Below are positions 7,549-16,270 of a stretch of 64,000 nt of DNA, piece by piece; within the stretch, counting starts at the first letter, position 1, and the number at the start of each line of letters is the position of its first letter. The notes beneath the pieces are model-generated. The model did no database searches, was not told where the DNA came from, and worked only from the letters and a program-made list of their open reading frames with translations. Made by a program: the position numbers and the translations under genes. The DNA is from Thiomonas sp. FB-Cd (GTDB taxonomy: Bacteria; Pseudomonadota; Gammaproteobacteria; Burkholderiales; Burkholderiaceae_C). The DNA lies in NCBI RefSeq assembly GCF_000733775.1, contig NZ_JPOE01000002.1, forward strand, positions 558,001 to 622,000, given 5' to 3'.

Positions 7549-9450
7549 ATGCCGGACGCTGAACGAAATCAACCTCCATCCAACTCCACCAGGGGGGCCG
7601 GCAAGCCGCCAATGCTTGATCCCAAGGCGCGCGTGCATCTGATCTATTGGATGATCGCCCTCGTGGCTTTCTTTTGGCTTCAGGCCCTTTGGTCGTCTTA
7701 CCAGAACGTGCAGACGGTACCGTACAGCCAATTCCAGAACTATCTGGAGCAGGGCAAGCTCACTGATGTGGTCGTGGGTGACCAGACCATCACCGGAACA
7801 CTCCAGGCGCCGGGCGAAAACGGCAAGAAACTGGTCGTGGCGGTGCGCGTCGATCCTCAACTGGCCAACCAGTTGCAGAAATATGGGGTTACGTATTCAC
7901 ACGTCTACCAAAACACGTGGCTTTCGAACATCTTGTCGTGGGTGCTTCCGGCCGTGGCATTTTTCGGGGTTTGGTTTTTTATGGTGCGTGGCTTTGCTGA
8001 AAAGCAAGGTGGGCTGGGCATGGGCGGGTTCATGTCAATCGGAAAGAGCCGGGCCAAGGTTTACATGGAGAACAGCACCGGAGTGACCTACGCGGACGTG
8101 GCTGGCGTGGACGAAGCCAAGGATGAGCTCAAGGAAGTTGTGGACTTTCTGAAGGATCCGGTCGAGCACAGCCGACTGGGCGCGCGCGCGCCCAAGGGGA
8201 TCTTGCTGATTGGACCACCGGGAACCGGCAAGACACTTTTGGCCAGGGCCGTCGCAGGTGAGGCCAGCGTGCCGTTTTTCTCGATCAGCGGCTCCGAATT
8301 CGTCGAGATGTTTGTTGGCGTGGGCGCGGCGCGTGTGCGCGACCTATTCGAGCAGGCGCGCGCAAAAGCTCCTGCCATCATTTTCATTGACGAACTTGAT
8401 GCGCTCGGACGCGCCCGCGGCGCGAGCCCCTTTGGTGGCGGGCACGACGAGAAAGAGCAGACGCTTAACCAGCTGCTTGTCGAACTTGACGGATTCGACA
8501 CGGGGTCCGGGCTGGTCATCCTGGCCGCGACAAATCGCCCGGAGATCCTCGATCCCGCGCTGCTGCGCGCGGGCCGCTTCGACCGTCAGGTATTGGTCGA
8601 CCGGCCTGACAAGATCGGGCGAGTGCAGATTCTGCGTGTCCACGTGCGCAAGATCCGGCTCGACCCGGCGGTGGATCTGGAGCAGGTTGCGGCGCTCACG
8701 CCAGGTTTTTCCGGCGCCGATCTGGCCAATCTGGTTAACGAGGCGGCGCTTTTGGCCACGCGCGAGAACGCGCAAACGGTAACGTTGGCGGATTTCACAC
8801 GCGCTGTGGAGCGAATCGTGGCGGGGCTGGAGAAAAAGAACCGCCTGCTCAATCCCAAGGAGCGCAACATCGTCGCGTACCACGAGATGGGTCATGCCCT
8901 TGTGGCCATGAGCCTGCCGGGCAGCGATGTTGTGCACAAGGTCTCCATCATTCCGCGCGGCGTGGGTGCTTTGGGTTACACAATCCAGCGTCCCACCGAA
9001 GATCGATATCTGATGACCCGGGAGGAGCTGGAAAACAAGATGGCAGTCTTGATGGGCGGCCGAGCGGCCGAACACATTGTGTTTACACACTGGTCCACTG
9101 GCGCGGCCGACGACTTGGCCAAGGTCACTGACATCGCGCGCAGCATGGTCACGCGCTACGCCATGGTGGAAAAGCTCGGCCAGATGACTCTGGAAGAACC
9201 ACCGCAATCGTTTCTCGGCGGGCCGGCCATGCCGCAAATGCGCGAATACAGTGAAGAGACCGCACGCGAAATTGACTGCGCCGTGCGCGAGTTGGTCAAC
9301 GCAGCATTTGCTCGAGCCGAGGCGATCTTGAAGGAGCGGCGCTCCATCCTGGAAGAGGGTGCTCGGCAATTGCTGCAGAGGGAGACCCTCAATGATGCCG
9401 AACTTAACGCGTTGCTGGATCGCGGCTCAATACGTGTGATGCCTGCATGA
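7549..9450 (+). CDS. ftsH: ATP-dependent zinc metalloprotease FtsH
   Basis: Membrane-bound AAA+ protease of 633 aa that degrades misassembled membrane proteins and regulators. It has two N-terminal helices (about 30-50 and 128-147) around a small periplasmic domain, Walker A GPPGTGKT (about residue 223), Walker [12 protein letters not shown], the SRH with [18 protein letters not shown], and the zinc-binding HEMGH (about 447). The N-terminal extension ([14 protein letters not shown]...) is longer than in E. coli FtsH, and the gene is not next to rlmE, so it may be a second paralogue. No gene lies in the 95 bp before it; a patch of A/T there could hold a promoter. Confidence 0.95.
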   Translation: MPDAERNQPPSNSTRGAGKPPMLDPKARVHLIYWMIALVAFFWLQALWSSYQNVQTVPYSQFQNYLEQGKLTDVVVGDQTITGTLQAPGENGKKLVVAVRVDPQLANQLQKYGVTYSHVYQNTWLSNILSWVLPAVAFFGVWFFMVRGFAEKQGGLGMGGFMSIGKSRAKVYMENSTGVTYADVAGVDEAKDELKEVVDFLKDPVEHSRLGARAPKGILLIGPPGTGKTLLARAVAGEASVPFFSISGSEFVEMFVGVGAARVRDLFEQARAKAPAIIFIDELDALGRARGASPFGGGHDEKEQTLNQLLVELDGFDTGSGLVILAATNRPEILDPALLRAGRFDRQVLVDRPDKIGRVQILRVHVRKIRLDPAVDLEQVAALTPGFSGADLANLVNEAALLATRENAQTVTLADFTRAVERIVAGLEKKNRLLNPKERNIVAYHEMGHALVAMSLPGSDVVHKVSIIPRGVGALGYTIQRPTEDRYLMTREELENKMAVLMGGRAAEHIVFTHWSTGAADDLAKVTDIARSMVTRYAMVEKLGQMTLEEPPQSFLGGPAMPQMREYSEETAREIDCAVRELVNAAFARAEAILKERRSILEEGARQLLQRETLNDAELNALLDRGSIRVMPA

Positions 9451-9452
9451 AA

Positions 9453-9475
9453 AACGCCGGCGCGAGGCCGGCGTT
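9453..9475. terminator. Rho-independent terminator between ftsH and the parvulin gene
   Basis: Stem of 9 bp (AACGCCGGC / GCCGGCGTT) with a 5-base loop, lying 2 bases after the ftsH stop. On the minus strand it is followed by TTTT, so it should stop transcripts from the parvulin gene efficiently, and it may work weakly for ftsH too. Confidence 0.75.
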
Positions 9476-9497
9476 GGTTGATCCTAGGGTTCGCGAC

Positions 9498-10289
9498 TTA
9501 TTGCGTAACCTTGGCTTGAGCCAGAAGTTCCTGTTGGTATTTCTGGACGGCCTCGCGCTGGAGTTCCTGAACGATCTGCGGCTTGAGCTGCTCAAGGGTC
9601 GGCGGCTTGGCCGGGCGCGTTTTGTCGAGCTTGATGATGTGCCAGCCAAACTGCGTCTGCACAGGCGCGGTGGTGTACTCGCCCGGCTTGAGCTTCGTGA
9701 GCGCTGCGGCAAAGGGTTCCACGTAATTGCTCGGCGTTGACCACCCCAGATCGCCATTGTTTGCGGCCGAGGCGGTGTCCTTTGAATACTTCTTGGCCAA
9801 GTCGCCAAACTTCGCGCCTTTCTTCAATTGGGCGATGATGTCCTGCGCTTCCTTCTCGGTGGGCACGAGGATATGCTGAGCTTCATACTCTGTGCTGCCG
9901 AAGGATTTGGCGAACTGATCATACTTCGCCTTGATCTGGGCGTCGGTGATTGGGTGCTTCTTCAAATAGTCAGCAAAAACCGTGCGGATCAGGATGTTCT
10001 GGCGGCTGATCTGGATTTCGTCTTGCACGTCCTTTTGCTTTTCCAGACCCTGCTTCTCCGCTTCCTGCACCACGACTTCGCGCAGGATCAGCTCTTTCTT
10101 GATCTGGTCCTTCAGCTGCGGCGTGACGGGTTGGCCGGATTGCTTGGCCATGTTTTCCGCCACGGTGTTGACCATGGCCTCGGAAATGGGCTTGCCGTTG
10201 ACTGTGGCAGCAGTCTGGGCATTTGCCAACGGGCTGAGTAACGCGATCGCCAAGGCGGCGGGCAGGAGTTTGAGCAGGGGTTTTTGCAT
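9498..10289 (-). CDS. Periplasmic parvulin-type peptidyl-prolyl isomerase
   Basis: 263-aa exported folding factor. A signal peptide (MQKPLLKLLPAALAIALLSPLANAQ) precedes a SurA-like N-terminal chaperone domain and one PpiC/parvulin domain (about residues 130-225) with YEAQHILVPTEKEA, GDLGWSTPS and TQFGWHIIKLD. The C-terminal tail is a helix rich in Gln and Lys. The ATG at 10289 is chosen because it begins the signal peptide; upstream in-frame sequence is not protein-like. Similar 260-aa parvulins stand before bolA in many Burkholderiales. It lies 40 bp downstream of bolA. Confidence 0.9.
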   Translation of the reverse strand: MQKPLLKLLPAALAIALLSPLANAQTAATVNGKPISEAMVNTVAENMAKQSGQPVTPQLKDQIKKELILREVVVQEAEKQGLEKQKDVQDEIQISRQNILIRTVFADYLKKHPITDAQIKAKYDQFAKSFGSTEYEAQHILVPTEKEAQDIIAQLKKGAKFGDLAKKYSKDTASAANNGDLGWSTPSNYVEPFAAALTKLKPGEYTTAPVQTQFGWHIIKLDKTRPAKPPTLEQLKPQIVQELQREAVQKYQQELLAQAKVTQ

Positions 10290-10329
10290 GACGGAGGGAA
10301 AGGGAATGGGGAATTGGTGAAGAGACGCC

Positions 10330-10638
10330 TTACTGCCCGCGAGGGCCAGAGGCTTGGTGCAGAGGTGTGTTTGACACCTCACCCGGAGCACGTAGATCGA
10401 GCATGAGGGCATGGATGTCGTGCACCAGCATCGAAGCCAAAGCATCATACACGAGCCGATGCCTGGAAAGTCTTGACATCCCCGTGAAGGTCCGGCTGAC
10501 TAAAAAAATACGGAAGTGGCTACCCTTTGCATCAAAGCCGCCATGGCCAGCGTGACTTGCCGAGTCGTCAACGACCTCAAGCTGCTCGGGTTCAAAGGCC
10601 ACGCGCAAAGTCTGCTCAATGCGGTCAATGCGGCGCAT
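10330..10638 (-). CDS. bolA: BolA family protein
   Basis: 102-aa BolA-type protein, a partner of monothiol glutaredoxins in iron-sulfur handling and a stress morphogen. The conserved parts are MRRIDRIEQTLRVAFEPEQLEVVDDSA... (given here only in part), SHAGH and the FTGMSRLSRHRLVYDAL segment with the invariant RHR. The conserved His ligands are present. Its ATG overlaps the yciB stop codon (ATGA), so it is translated together with yciB. The C-terminal 15 residues after LRAPGE are not conserved. Confidence 0.9.
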   Translation of the reverse strand: MRRIDRIEQTLRVAFEPEQLEVVDDSASHAGHGGFDAKGSHFRIFLVSRTFTGMSRLSRHRLVYDALASMLVHDIHALMLDLRAPGEVSNTPLHQASGPRGQ

Positions 10639-11174
10639 CAGGTGTTTTTTTGCGGTAGGTAGCGCGCAATCATCAGTGACTGGATGATTGCGAAGACCAA
10701 GGTGAGTCCCAGGCTTCCAAACAGCTTGAAATCGACCCAAATGGCCGTTGAATAGCGATAGGCAACCCAGATGTTGACGATACCCATGACTGCAAAATAT
10801 GCGGACCAAGACCAGTTCAGGCGTGTCCAGGCAGCCCCGGGCAATTGCATCTGGCTGCCCAGCAAGGATTGGATCAGGTTCTTGCGAAATAAAACCTGCC
10901 CCCCAACCAGTGCCGCGGCGAAGACCCAGTACAAGACTGTGGGCTTCCACTTGATAAATGTGTCGTTGTGGAGCAGCAGCGTCGCGCCACCGAACAGCAC
11001 CACGATTACCAGGCTCACCCACAACATGGGCTCGACTCGGCGGCCCTTGAACCAGACCCAGCCGATCTGGGCGAAGGTCGCCGCAATGGCCACGCCAGTG
11101 GCCACGTAGATGCCACCGATCTTGAAGGCGACGAAGAACAGGATGATGGGGAAGAAATCGAACAGGAGCTTCAT
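10638..11174 (-). CDS. yciB: Inner membrane-spanning protein YciB (septation protein A)
   Basis: 178-aa membrane protein with about five to six helices, beginning MKLLFDFFPIILFFVAFK, the hallmark of YciB/IspZ. The family is involved in cell envelope integrity and division. The conserved KPTVLYW and LNWSWSAYF segments are present. The ATG at 11174 is preceded by 41 in-frame residues that do not resemble the family and overlap msrB, so I take the shorter form. It sits 7 bp after msrB and overlaps bolA, forming the operon msrB-yciB-bolA-parvulin. Confidence 0.92.
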   Translation of the reverse strand: MKLLFDFFPIILFFVAFKIGGIYVATGVAIAATFAQIGWVWFKGRRVEPMLWVSLVIVVLFGGATLLLHNDTFIKWKPTVLYWVFAAALVGGQVLFRKNLIQSLLGSQMQLPGAAWTRLNWSWSAYFAVMGIVNIWVAYRYSTAIWVDFKLFGSLGLTLVFAIIQSLMIARYLPQKNT

Positions 11175-11181
11175 GCCGCCA

Positions 11182-11607
11182 TTATCCCAGTTCACGGGCC
11201 TTGCCCGGATGTACGCCAGGCGCAAAATCGAGCGCAGCTGAGTTGATGCAATACCGATGGCCTGCCGGACCAGGGCCATCCGGAAATACATGGCCAAGAT
11301 GGGCGTGGCATTTGGCGCAGCGCACCTCCGTGCGCGTCATGCCATGGCTGCCGTCCATCCGTTCCTCGATGGAGTCGCCCCACACGGGCTCGGTGAAACT
11401 GGGCCAGCCCGTGCCGGAATCGAATTTGGTCGTGGAGTCAAACAGCACAGTGCCGCAGCAAACGCATCGGTAACTGCCGTCAGCATGGTGGTCCCAGTAC
11501 TTCCCTGTGAAGGGCGCTTCGGTTGCGCTGCAGCGTGTGACCTGGTATTGCTCAGGGGAGAGAGATTCGCGCCATTTGGCATCATCTTCGGAACTTGGGT
11601 CAGACAT
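11182..11607 (-). CDS. msrB: Peptide-methionine (R)-S-oxide reductase
   Basis: 141-aa repair enzyme that reduces methionine-R-sulfoxide in proteins. Two zinc CxxC pairs are present (CVCC at about residues 48-51 and CAKC at about 97-100), the fold motif [10 protein letters not shown], and the catalytic cysteine in RYCINSAAL near the C-terminus. The resolving cysteine seen in some forms is not obvious. An AGGAGAA SD lies before the ATG. It is first of the msrB-yciB-bolA-parvulin run and follows selO by 51 bp on the same strand. Confidence 0.95.
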   Translation of the reverse strand: MSDPSSEDDAKWRESLSPEQYQVTRCSATEAPFTGKYWDHHADGSYRCVCCGTVLFDSTTKFDSGTGWPSFTEPVWGDSIEERMDGSHGMTRTEVRCAKCHAHLGHVFPDGPGPAGHRYCINSAALDFAPGVHPGKARELG

Positions 11608-11658
11608 GGGGTTCTCCTCATGCGTGCGCGCGGTGCCCGTGGGGCATCAGGCACGGGG

Positions 11659-13182
11659 TCAAGATGAACAGGACAGGGCTGGAGCCACAGCGTCCTGCGG
11701 TGGCGCCGCGGCAAAAATGTCACGGTCGGGTTGCTCAGAGTAAGGATGCCGCAGCACCTCCATGAGTTCTTGTGTTACGGAGAAGTCGCCAGCTTCGGCT
11801 CGCGCAATGGCATGCTGCGCGAGGTGATGGCGCAGCACAAAGCGAGGATTGATAGCGTTCATTGCGGCACGACGCTCGGCGTCGGTGGATTCGTTTGCCT
11901 GCAATCGTGCGCGATAGTCAGGAATCCAGGCTCGCATGCGCTCAGGGCGCGTTGCGAACAGGGCCTGCAAAGCTGCAGGGATTGGATCTCCGGGGTTCGC
12001 CGAAAGTTGGGCGAGAAGACGAAAGGCCAAGGTCCAGTCCGCGCGGTTCTCAGCCATCGCGGCCAACCAACGGTCGACCAGATCATCGTCGCCGGGGCGT
12101 GCTTCGCCCAGTCCGAGTTTGCGTTGCAGCAAACCGCGCATGCTGCGTGAAAAGGTAGCATCGAATGCCTCAACGGCATCGACGGCGGCTTGTCGGTCGT
12201 CAATCAAGGGCAACAGTGCTTGCGCGAGCGCCAGCAGGTTCCAGCGCGCGATGCTCGGTTGACGTGCCCAGGCGTAGCGTCCGAAGCGGTCCGTGGTGTT
12301 GGGCGTGTGATCCGGGTCGAATCCGTCCATGAAGGCAAAGGGGCCATAGTCGAGTGTCCATGCGAGCATCGACATATTGTCGGTGTTCATCACCCCATGG
12401 ATAAAACCGACACACTGCCACTGTGCGATGAGGTGCGCGGTGCGCTGGACCACCTCCTGTAACAACGCCAATGCCGGGTTGACCGTTTGCGCGCAGGCTG
12501 GGTAGAGTTGGGAGATTGTCCAATCGGCCAGGGTGCGCAAAGCCGTAACCTGGCCTGTGTAGGCGAAATGCTCGAAATGCCCGAAGCGAATGAAGCTCGG
12601 CGCCAAGCGCGTGACCACTGCTGCTGTTTCCATGCGCTCGCGAACCACCGGTAAGGGCGAGGTCACGAGGCACAGTGCCCGCGTGGTGGGGATGCCCAGA
12701 TGCCACATGGCCTCGCTACAGAGGAATTCGCGAATGGACGATCGAAGCACAGCGCGGCCGTCGCCGTGGCGCGAATATGGCGTGCGTCCTGCCCCCTTGA
12801 GCTGCACTTCCCAGTGCGTGTGCCCCCCGTTTTGGCTGGCGTCGGGTGCTCGAACCGTACCCAGCAGGTGCGCCCGACCGTCTCCAAGCTGACCTGCCCA
12901 ATTTCCGAACTGGTGGCCCGCATACACCGTGCATATGGGGTCGCATCCCGTTGGGGGTCGGTTGCCGCTGAACAGCTCTGCCCAGTTCTGGGCAGCGGCA
13001 GAATTGTTGGGCGTAGGCTCAATGCCGAGCAATCGCGCCGCATCGAGACTGACCAGGCGCAAACGCGGTGTTGGCAGGCCCTCAGGGCGTACGACGCAAG
13101 CAAAGGCATCTCCAAGCCCACCAAAGGCCTGGATAAAGAGCAATTCGGATACGGGGGGGGGCGAAGACGGACGGCTCGACAT
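11659..13182 (-). CDS. selO: Protein adenylyltransferase SelO (YdiU family)
   Basis: Pseudokinase-fold enzyme that transfers AMP to Ser/Thr/Tyr residues of redox proteins. The body carries VYAGHQFGNWAGQLGDGRA, the HGVMNTDNMS catalytic-loop motif and DYGPFAFMDGFD with the metal-binding Asp. The protein ends in CSS, the position where animal SelO has selenocysteine (USS). Length ~507 aa from the ATG at 13182; the frame stays open to an ATG at 13269, which would add 29 residues. Closely followed by msrB, a frequent pairing that fits a role in oxidative stress. Confidence 0.93.
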   Translation of the reverse strand: MSSRPSSPPPVSELLFIQAFGGLGDAFACVVRPEGLPTPRLRLVSLDAARLLGIEPTPNNSAAAQNWAELFSGNRPPTGCDPICTVYAGHQFGNWAGQLGDGRAHLLGTVRAPDASQNGGHTHWEVQLKGAGRTPYSRHGDGRAVLRSSIREFLCSEAMWHLGIPTTRALCLVTSPLPVVRERMETAAVVTRLAPSFIRFGHFEHFAYTGQVTALRTLADWTISQLYPACAQTVNPALALLQEVVQRTAHLIAQWQCVGFIHGVMNTDNMSMLAWTLDYGPFAFMDGFDPDHTPNTTDRFGRYAWARQPSIARWNLLALAQALLPLIDDRQAAVDAVEAFDATFSRSMRGLLQRKLGLGEARPGDDDLVDRWLAAMAENRADWTLAFRLLAQLSANPGDPIPAALQALFATRPERMRAWIPDYRARLQANESTDAERRAAMNAINPRFVLRHHLAQHAIARAEAGDFSVTQELMEVLRHPYSEQPDRDIFAAAPPQDAVAPALSCSS

Positions 13183-13415
13183 GCCATGAATTGTCCCTGA
13201 GTGTGCAAATCCATGTTGAGCGTGGTTGACTTGCCCGGGTTCATTCATGCCAATGCGTGCAAGGCACATGGAAAATACAAGTGCCGGGTTATGATGAATT
13301 ATTCGCGCACTGATGAAGGTCTTCGGAAATGCGTTCAGGGTTTACCCAGGGTTAAAGAGCTTGAATAGGCACTGTGCGTTGCAGCAGAATGTCGTAAACC
13401 CAAATTGAAACAACA

Positions 13416-14183
13416 ATGTCGAGTACAGCTATCCTGAGGGTGCAAGGGCTCAGCAAGCAGTTTTCGGGATTCGCGGCAGTCCAGAACGTCAATCTGGAAA
13501 TCGCGGAAGGTTCGATTCATGCGCTTGTCGGTCCAAACGGCGCGGGTAAAACAACCTGCTTTAATCTGCTCAGCAAGTTTCTCGAGCCGACTTCTGGTGT
13601 TATTTACTTTCAGAATCGGAATATTACGAAAATGCAGCCCGCCGATATTGCGAGGCTGGGAATGGTTCGTTCTTTCCAAATTAGTGCGACTTTTGCGCAC
13701 ATGAGCTTGCTCGAAAATGTGCGTGTGGGTTTGCAACGTGCCGCAGGTCTTGCTTACCAGTTCTGGGTCTCATCGCGCGTCCTCAGAAAGTTGGATGACG
13801 AAGCCATGGGATTTTTGGATTTGGTCGGGCTATCGACGCACGCGCACGAACTGGCCGTAAATTTGCCGTACGGGCATAAGCGGGCTCTGGAACTGGCGAC
13901 GACTTTGGCAATGAATCCAAAACTGCTATTGCTGGACGAGCCCACTCAGGGTCTGGGCCATGAAGACGTGCAACAGGTGACGAATTTGATCCAGCGCGTG
14001 GCGCAAGGCCGAACGGTGTTGATGGTCGAACACAATATGTCGGTTATCGCGCGGATCTGTGATCGGGTGACGGTCATGCAGCGTGGGCAAGTATTGGCAG
14101 AGGGCAGTTATGCGGAAGTGTCGCGCAACCCCGAGGTGATTGCTGCCTATATGGGTGATGCCGAGGAGGAATTGGCCGCATGA
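13416..14183 (+). CDS. livG: Branched-chain amino acid-type ABC transporter ATP-binding protein (LivG)
   Basis: 255-aa ATPase of the HAAT importer family, which energises uptake of branched-chain amino acids, urea, amides or aromatic acids. Walker A GPNGAGKTT (about residues 39-47), Walker B LLLLDEPTQGL (about 168-178) and the H-loop VEHNM are intact. The signature loop reads LPYGHKRALELA, a variant of the LSYGQQR form usual in LivG. The C-terminus has the VIAAYMG motif typical of LivG. The stop overlaps livF (ATGA). First gene of the five-gene operon; divergent from selO with 233 bp between, which must hold both promoters. Confidence 0.93.
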   Translation: MSSTAILRVQGLSKQFSGFAAVQNVNLEIAEGSIHALVGPNGAGKTTCFNLLSKFLEPTSGVIYFQNRNITKMQPADIARLGMVRSFQISATFAHMSLLENVRVGLQRAAGLAYQFWVSSRVLRKLDDEAMGFLDLVGLSTHAHELAVNLPYGHKRALELATTLAMNPKLLLLDEPTQGLGHEDVQQVTNLIQRVAQGRTVLMVEHNMSVIARICDRVTVMQRGQVLAEGSYAEVSRNPEVIAAYMGDAEEELAA

Positions 14184-14962
14184 GCGCAATTGCGACGCCG
14201 CAGCATGCGACGACAGGCGCTGCCGAGCAACGCACGGCCGCCGGCTTCGAGGGGGGGGTGGAAGCCCTGAATATCGCCAATCTGCATGCATGGTATGGCG
14301 AGTCGCATGTCCTGCATGGCGTTGATCTTGTCGTTGGGGCTGGCGAAACCGTCTGCTTGCTGGGACGCAACGGCGCCGGTCGCACCACTACTTTGCGGGC
14401 GATCATGGGGCTCACCAGCGCACGCAGCGGCGGTATCCGCGTCTTCGGTCAGGAGGTGATCGGCTTGCCCAGGCACCGTGTGGCGGCCTTGGGGGTCGGT
14501 TATTGCCCGGAGGAGCGGGGCATTTTTGCAAGCTTGTCAACCCGCGAAAACCTTTTGTTGCCACCAGAATTGCCAACTGGATTTTCAGGTGTCGCGTTAG
14601 ATGAGATTTATGCCCTTTTCCCAAATTTGAAAGAGCGTGCAAACAGTCCCGGGTCGCGATTATCCGGGGGCGAGCAACAGATGCTTGCAGTCGCCCGTAT
14701 TCTTCGCACCGGAGCACGCCTTCTCTTGCTTGACGAAATCTCGGAGGGCTTGGCACCGGTGATCGTGCAGGCGCTGGGTCGGGCAATCGAGGAACTGAAG
14801 AGAAAGGGATTTTCCATTTTGCTCGTTGAGCAGAATTTCAGATTTTCAGCGAACCTGGCGGACCGTTTTTACGTGATGGAAGGTGGCCGGATCGTTCTGG
14901 AAATTGCACGCGCCGATCTCGATGGGCACCGTGCTGAGCTCAGGGGTTTACTCGGTATTTGA
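14180..14962 (+). CDS. livF: Branched-chain amino acid-type ABC transporter ATP-binding protein (LivF)
   Basis: 260-aa second ATPase of the importer. The N-terminal ~25 residues are an unconserved Ala-rich extension. The P-loop reads GRNGAGRTT, with arginine where the Walker A lysine is expected. The signature LSGGEQQMLAVAR, Walker B RLLLLDEISEGLAP and H-loop LLVEQN are normal. Starts on the ATGA overlap with livG and ends 26 bp before the binding-protein gene. Whether the Lys-to-Arg change affects hydrolysis here is unknown; LivG keeps its lysine. Confidence 0.92.
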   Translation: MSAIATPQHATTGAAEQRTAAGFEGGVEALNIANLHAWYGESHVLHGVDLVVGAGETVCLLGRNGAGRTTTLRAIMGLTSARSGGIRVFGQEVIGLPRHRVAALGVGYCPEERGIFASLSTRENLLLPPELPTGFSGVALDEIYALFPNLKERANSPGSRLSGGEQQMLAVARILRTGARLLLLDEISEGLAPVIVQALGRAIEELKRKGFSILLVEQNFRFSANLADRFYVMEGGRIVLEIARADLDGHRAELRGLLGI

Positions 14963-14988
14963 TTCAACACATCCACTAGGAGACTTGC

Positions 14989-16182
14989 ATGAAACTCTCA
15001 AAACTGACCGTAGCCCTTGCATTGGCATTGGGCACGGTAGCCATGGCCCAAGCTGAGGCGCCGGTGAAAATCGGCTTCATTACGGATCTGTCCGGGGTGT
15101 ATTCGGCGGTGGATGGTTCCGGGGGCGTGGCCGCCATCAAGATGGCGATCCAGGACTTTGGCGGCAGTGTGCTGGGGCGCAAGATTGAGCTCATGAGCTT
15201 TGATCACCAGAACAAGGCCGATCTCGCCGCGGGTAAGGCCAAGGAGTACTTTTCGCAAGACGGCGCGGACATGCTGATCGGCGGCACCAACAGCGCCACG
15301 GCACTGGCAATGGAACCGGTTGCCGCGCAGTTCAAGAAGCCGTTCTTCGTGGTTGGCGCCGGCGCCTCGACCATTGTGGGCAAACAGTGCACGCCATACA
15401 CGGTCATGTATGCATACAACACCACTGCCTTGGCCCGCGGCACGGCAAGTGCCATGATCAAAAACGGGGGTAAAACCTGGTACTTCTTGACCGCGGATTA
15501 CGCGTTTGGCAAATCCCTGGAGGGCGAGGCGGCGAAGGTGGTCGAGGCCGACGGAGGCAAGGTTCTGGGCCAAGTGTATGCGCCGCTCGGATCGGCTGAT
15601 TTCTCGTCCTATCTGTTGCAGGCTCAGGCTTCAAAGGCACAAGTGCTTGGGCTGGCCAATGCAGGTGGCGATTCGGACAACTCCATCAAGCAGGCGAATC
15701 AATTCGGTGTGACCAAGACCATGAAGCTAGCTGGTCTCTTGCTGTTCATTACCGATATCCACGCAGTCGGTCTTCCGGCCGCGCAGGGCTTGTACCTGAC
15801 GACGCCCTGGTACTGGAATCAGAATGCCCAGTCGCGCGCCTGGTCTGAGCGTTATGAGAAGGAGATGCACGCGATGCCAACGTTCGTACAGGCTGGCGAC
15901 TATTCGGCCACGCTCACCTATCTGAAAGCCGTGAAAGCGGCAGGAACGACCGATGGCACCAAGGTGATGGCCGAACTTCACAAGATGAAAGTCAACGACA
16001 TGTTCATGCATGATGGATTCATGCGCCCGAGCGGCTTGATGATCCACGACATGTATCTTGAACAGGTCAAGACGCCGGCGGAGTCAAAAGAGCCTTGGGA
16101 CTACTACAAGCTGGTGCAGACCATTCCTGGCAATGATGCGTTTGGGCCAGCGTCCGCTTACGGTTGCCCTCTGGACAAATAA
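14989..16182 (+). CDS. livK: Periplasmic substrate-binding protein of the branched-chain-type importer
   Basis: 397-aa exported receptor. A signal peptide (MKLSKLTVALALALGTVAMAQAEA) is followed by a type I periplasmic-binding fold: VKIGFITDLSGVYS at the start, GGTNSATALAMEPVA and FFVVGAGAS in the first lobe, and the Trp-rich TTPWYWNQNAQSRAW segment in the second. The aromatic residues suggest it may bind something other than leucine, such as an aromatic or amide compound, as many Burkholderiales homologues do. An AGGAGA SD precedes the ATG. A hairpin after the gene may stabilise its messenger. Confidence 0.92.
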   Translation: MKLSKLTVALALALGTVAMAQAEAPVKIGFITDLSGVYSAVDGSGGVAAIKMAIQDFGGSVLGRKIELMSFDHQNKADLAAGKAKEYFSQDGADMLIGGTNSATALAMEPVAAQFKKPFFVVGAGASTIVGKQCTPYTVMYAYNTTALARGTASAMIKNGGKTWYFLTADYAFGKSLEGEAAKVVEADGGKVLGQVYAPLGSADFSSYLLQAQASKAQVLGLANAGGDSDNSIKQANQFGVTKTMKLAGLLLFITDIHAVGLPAAQGLYLTTPWYWNQNAQSRAWSERYEKEMHAMPTFVQAGDYSATLTYLKAVKAAGTTDGTKVMAELHKMKVNDMFMHDGFMRPSGLMIHDMYLEQVKTPAESKEPWDYYKLVQTIPGNDAFGPASAYGCPLDK

Positions 16183-16205
16183 GGGAACAATCCCCCTGAG
16201 CGGCG

Positions 16206-16231
16206 GATCAGGCTCCATGGCGGGCCTGATC
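16206..16231 (+). terminator. Intra-operon hairpin between livK and livH
   Basis: 8-bp perfect stem GATCAGGC / GCCTGATC with a 10-base loop, followed by TTCTTG. It lies 24 bases after the livK stop. Such hairpins in importer operons act as partial terminators or 3-prime stabilisers that raise the level of the binding protein over the permeases. The stem is seen; the role is inferred. Confidence 0.55.
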
Positions 16232-16270
16232 TTCTTGTAACCACGAATTGACCATCGATCGAGGTCGCGA

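Noticed and set aside
8344..9369. 341-aa minus-strand frame within ftsH
   Set aside because: Shadow of the conserved AAA+ protease sequence; no independent features.
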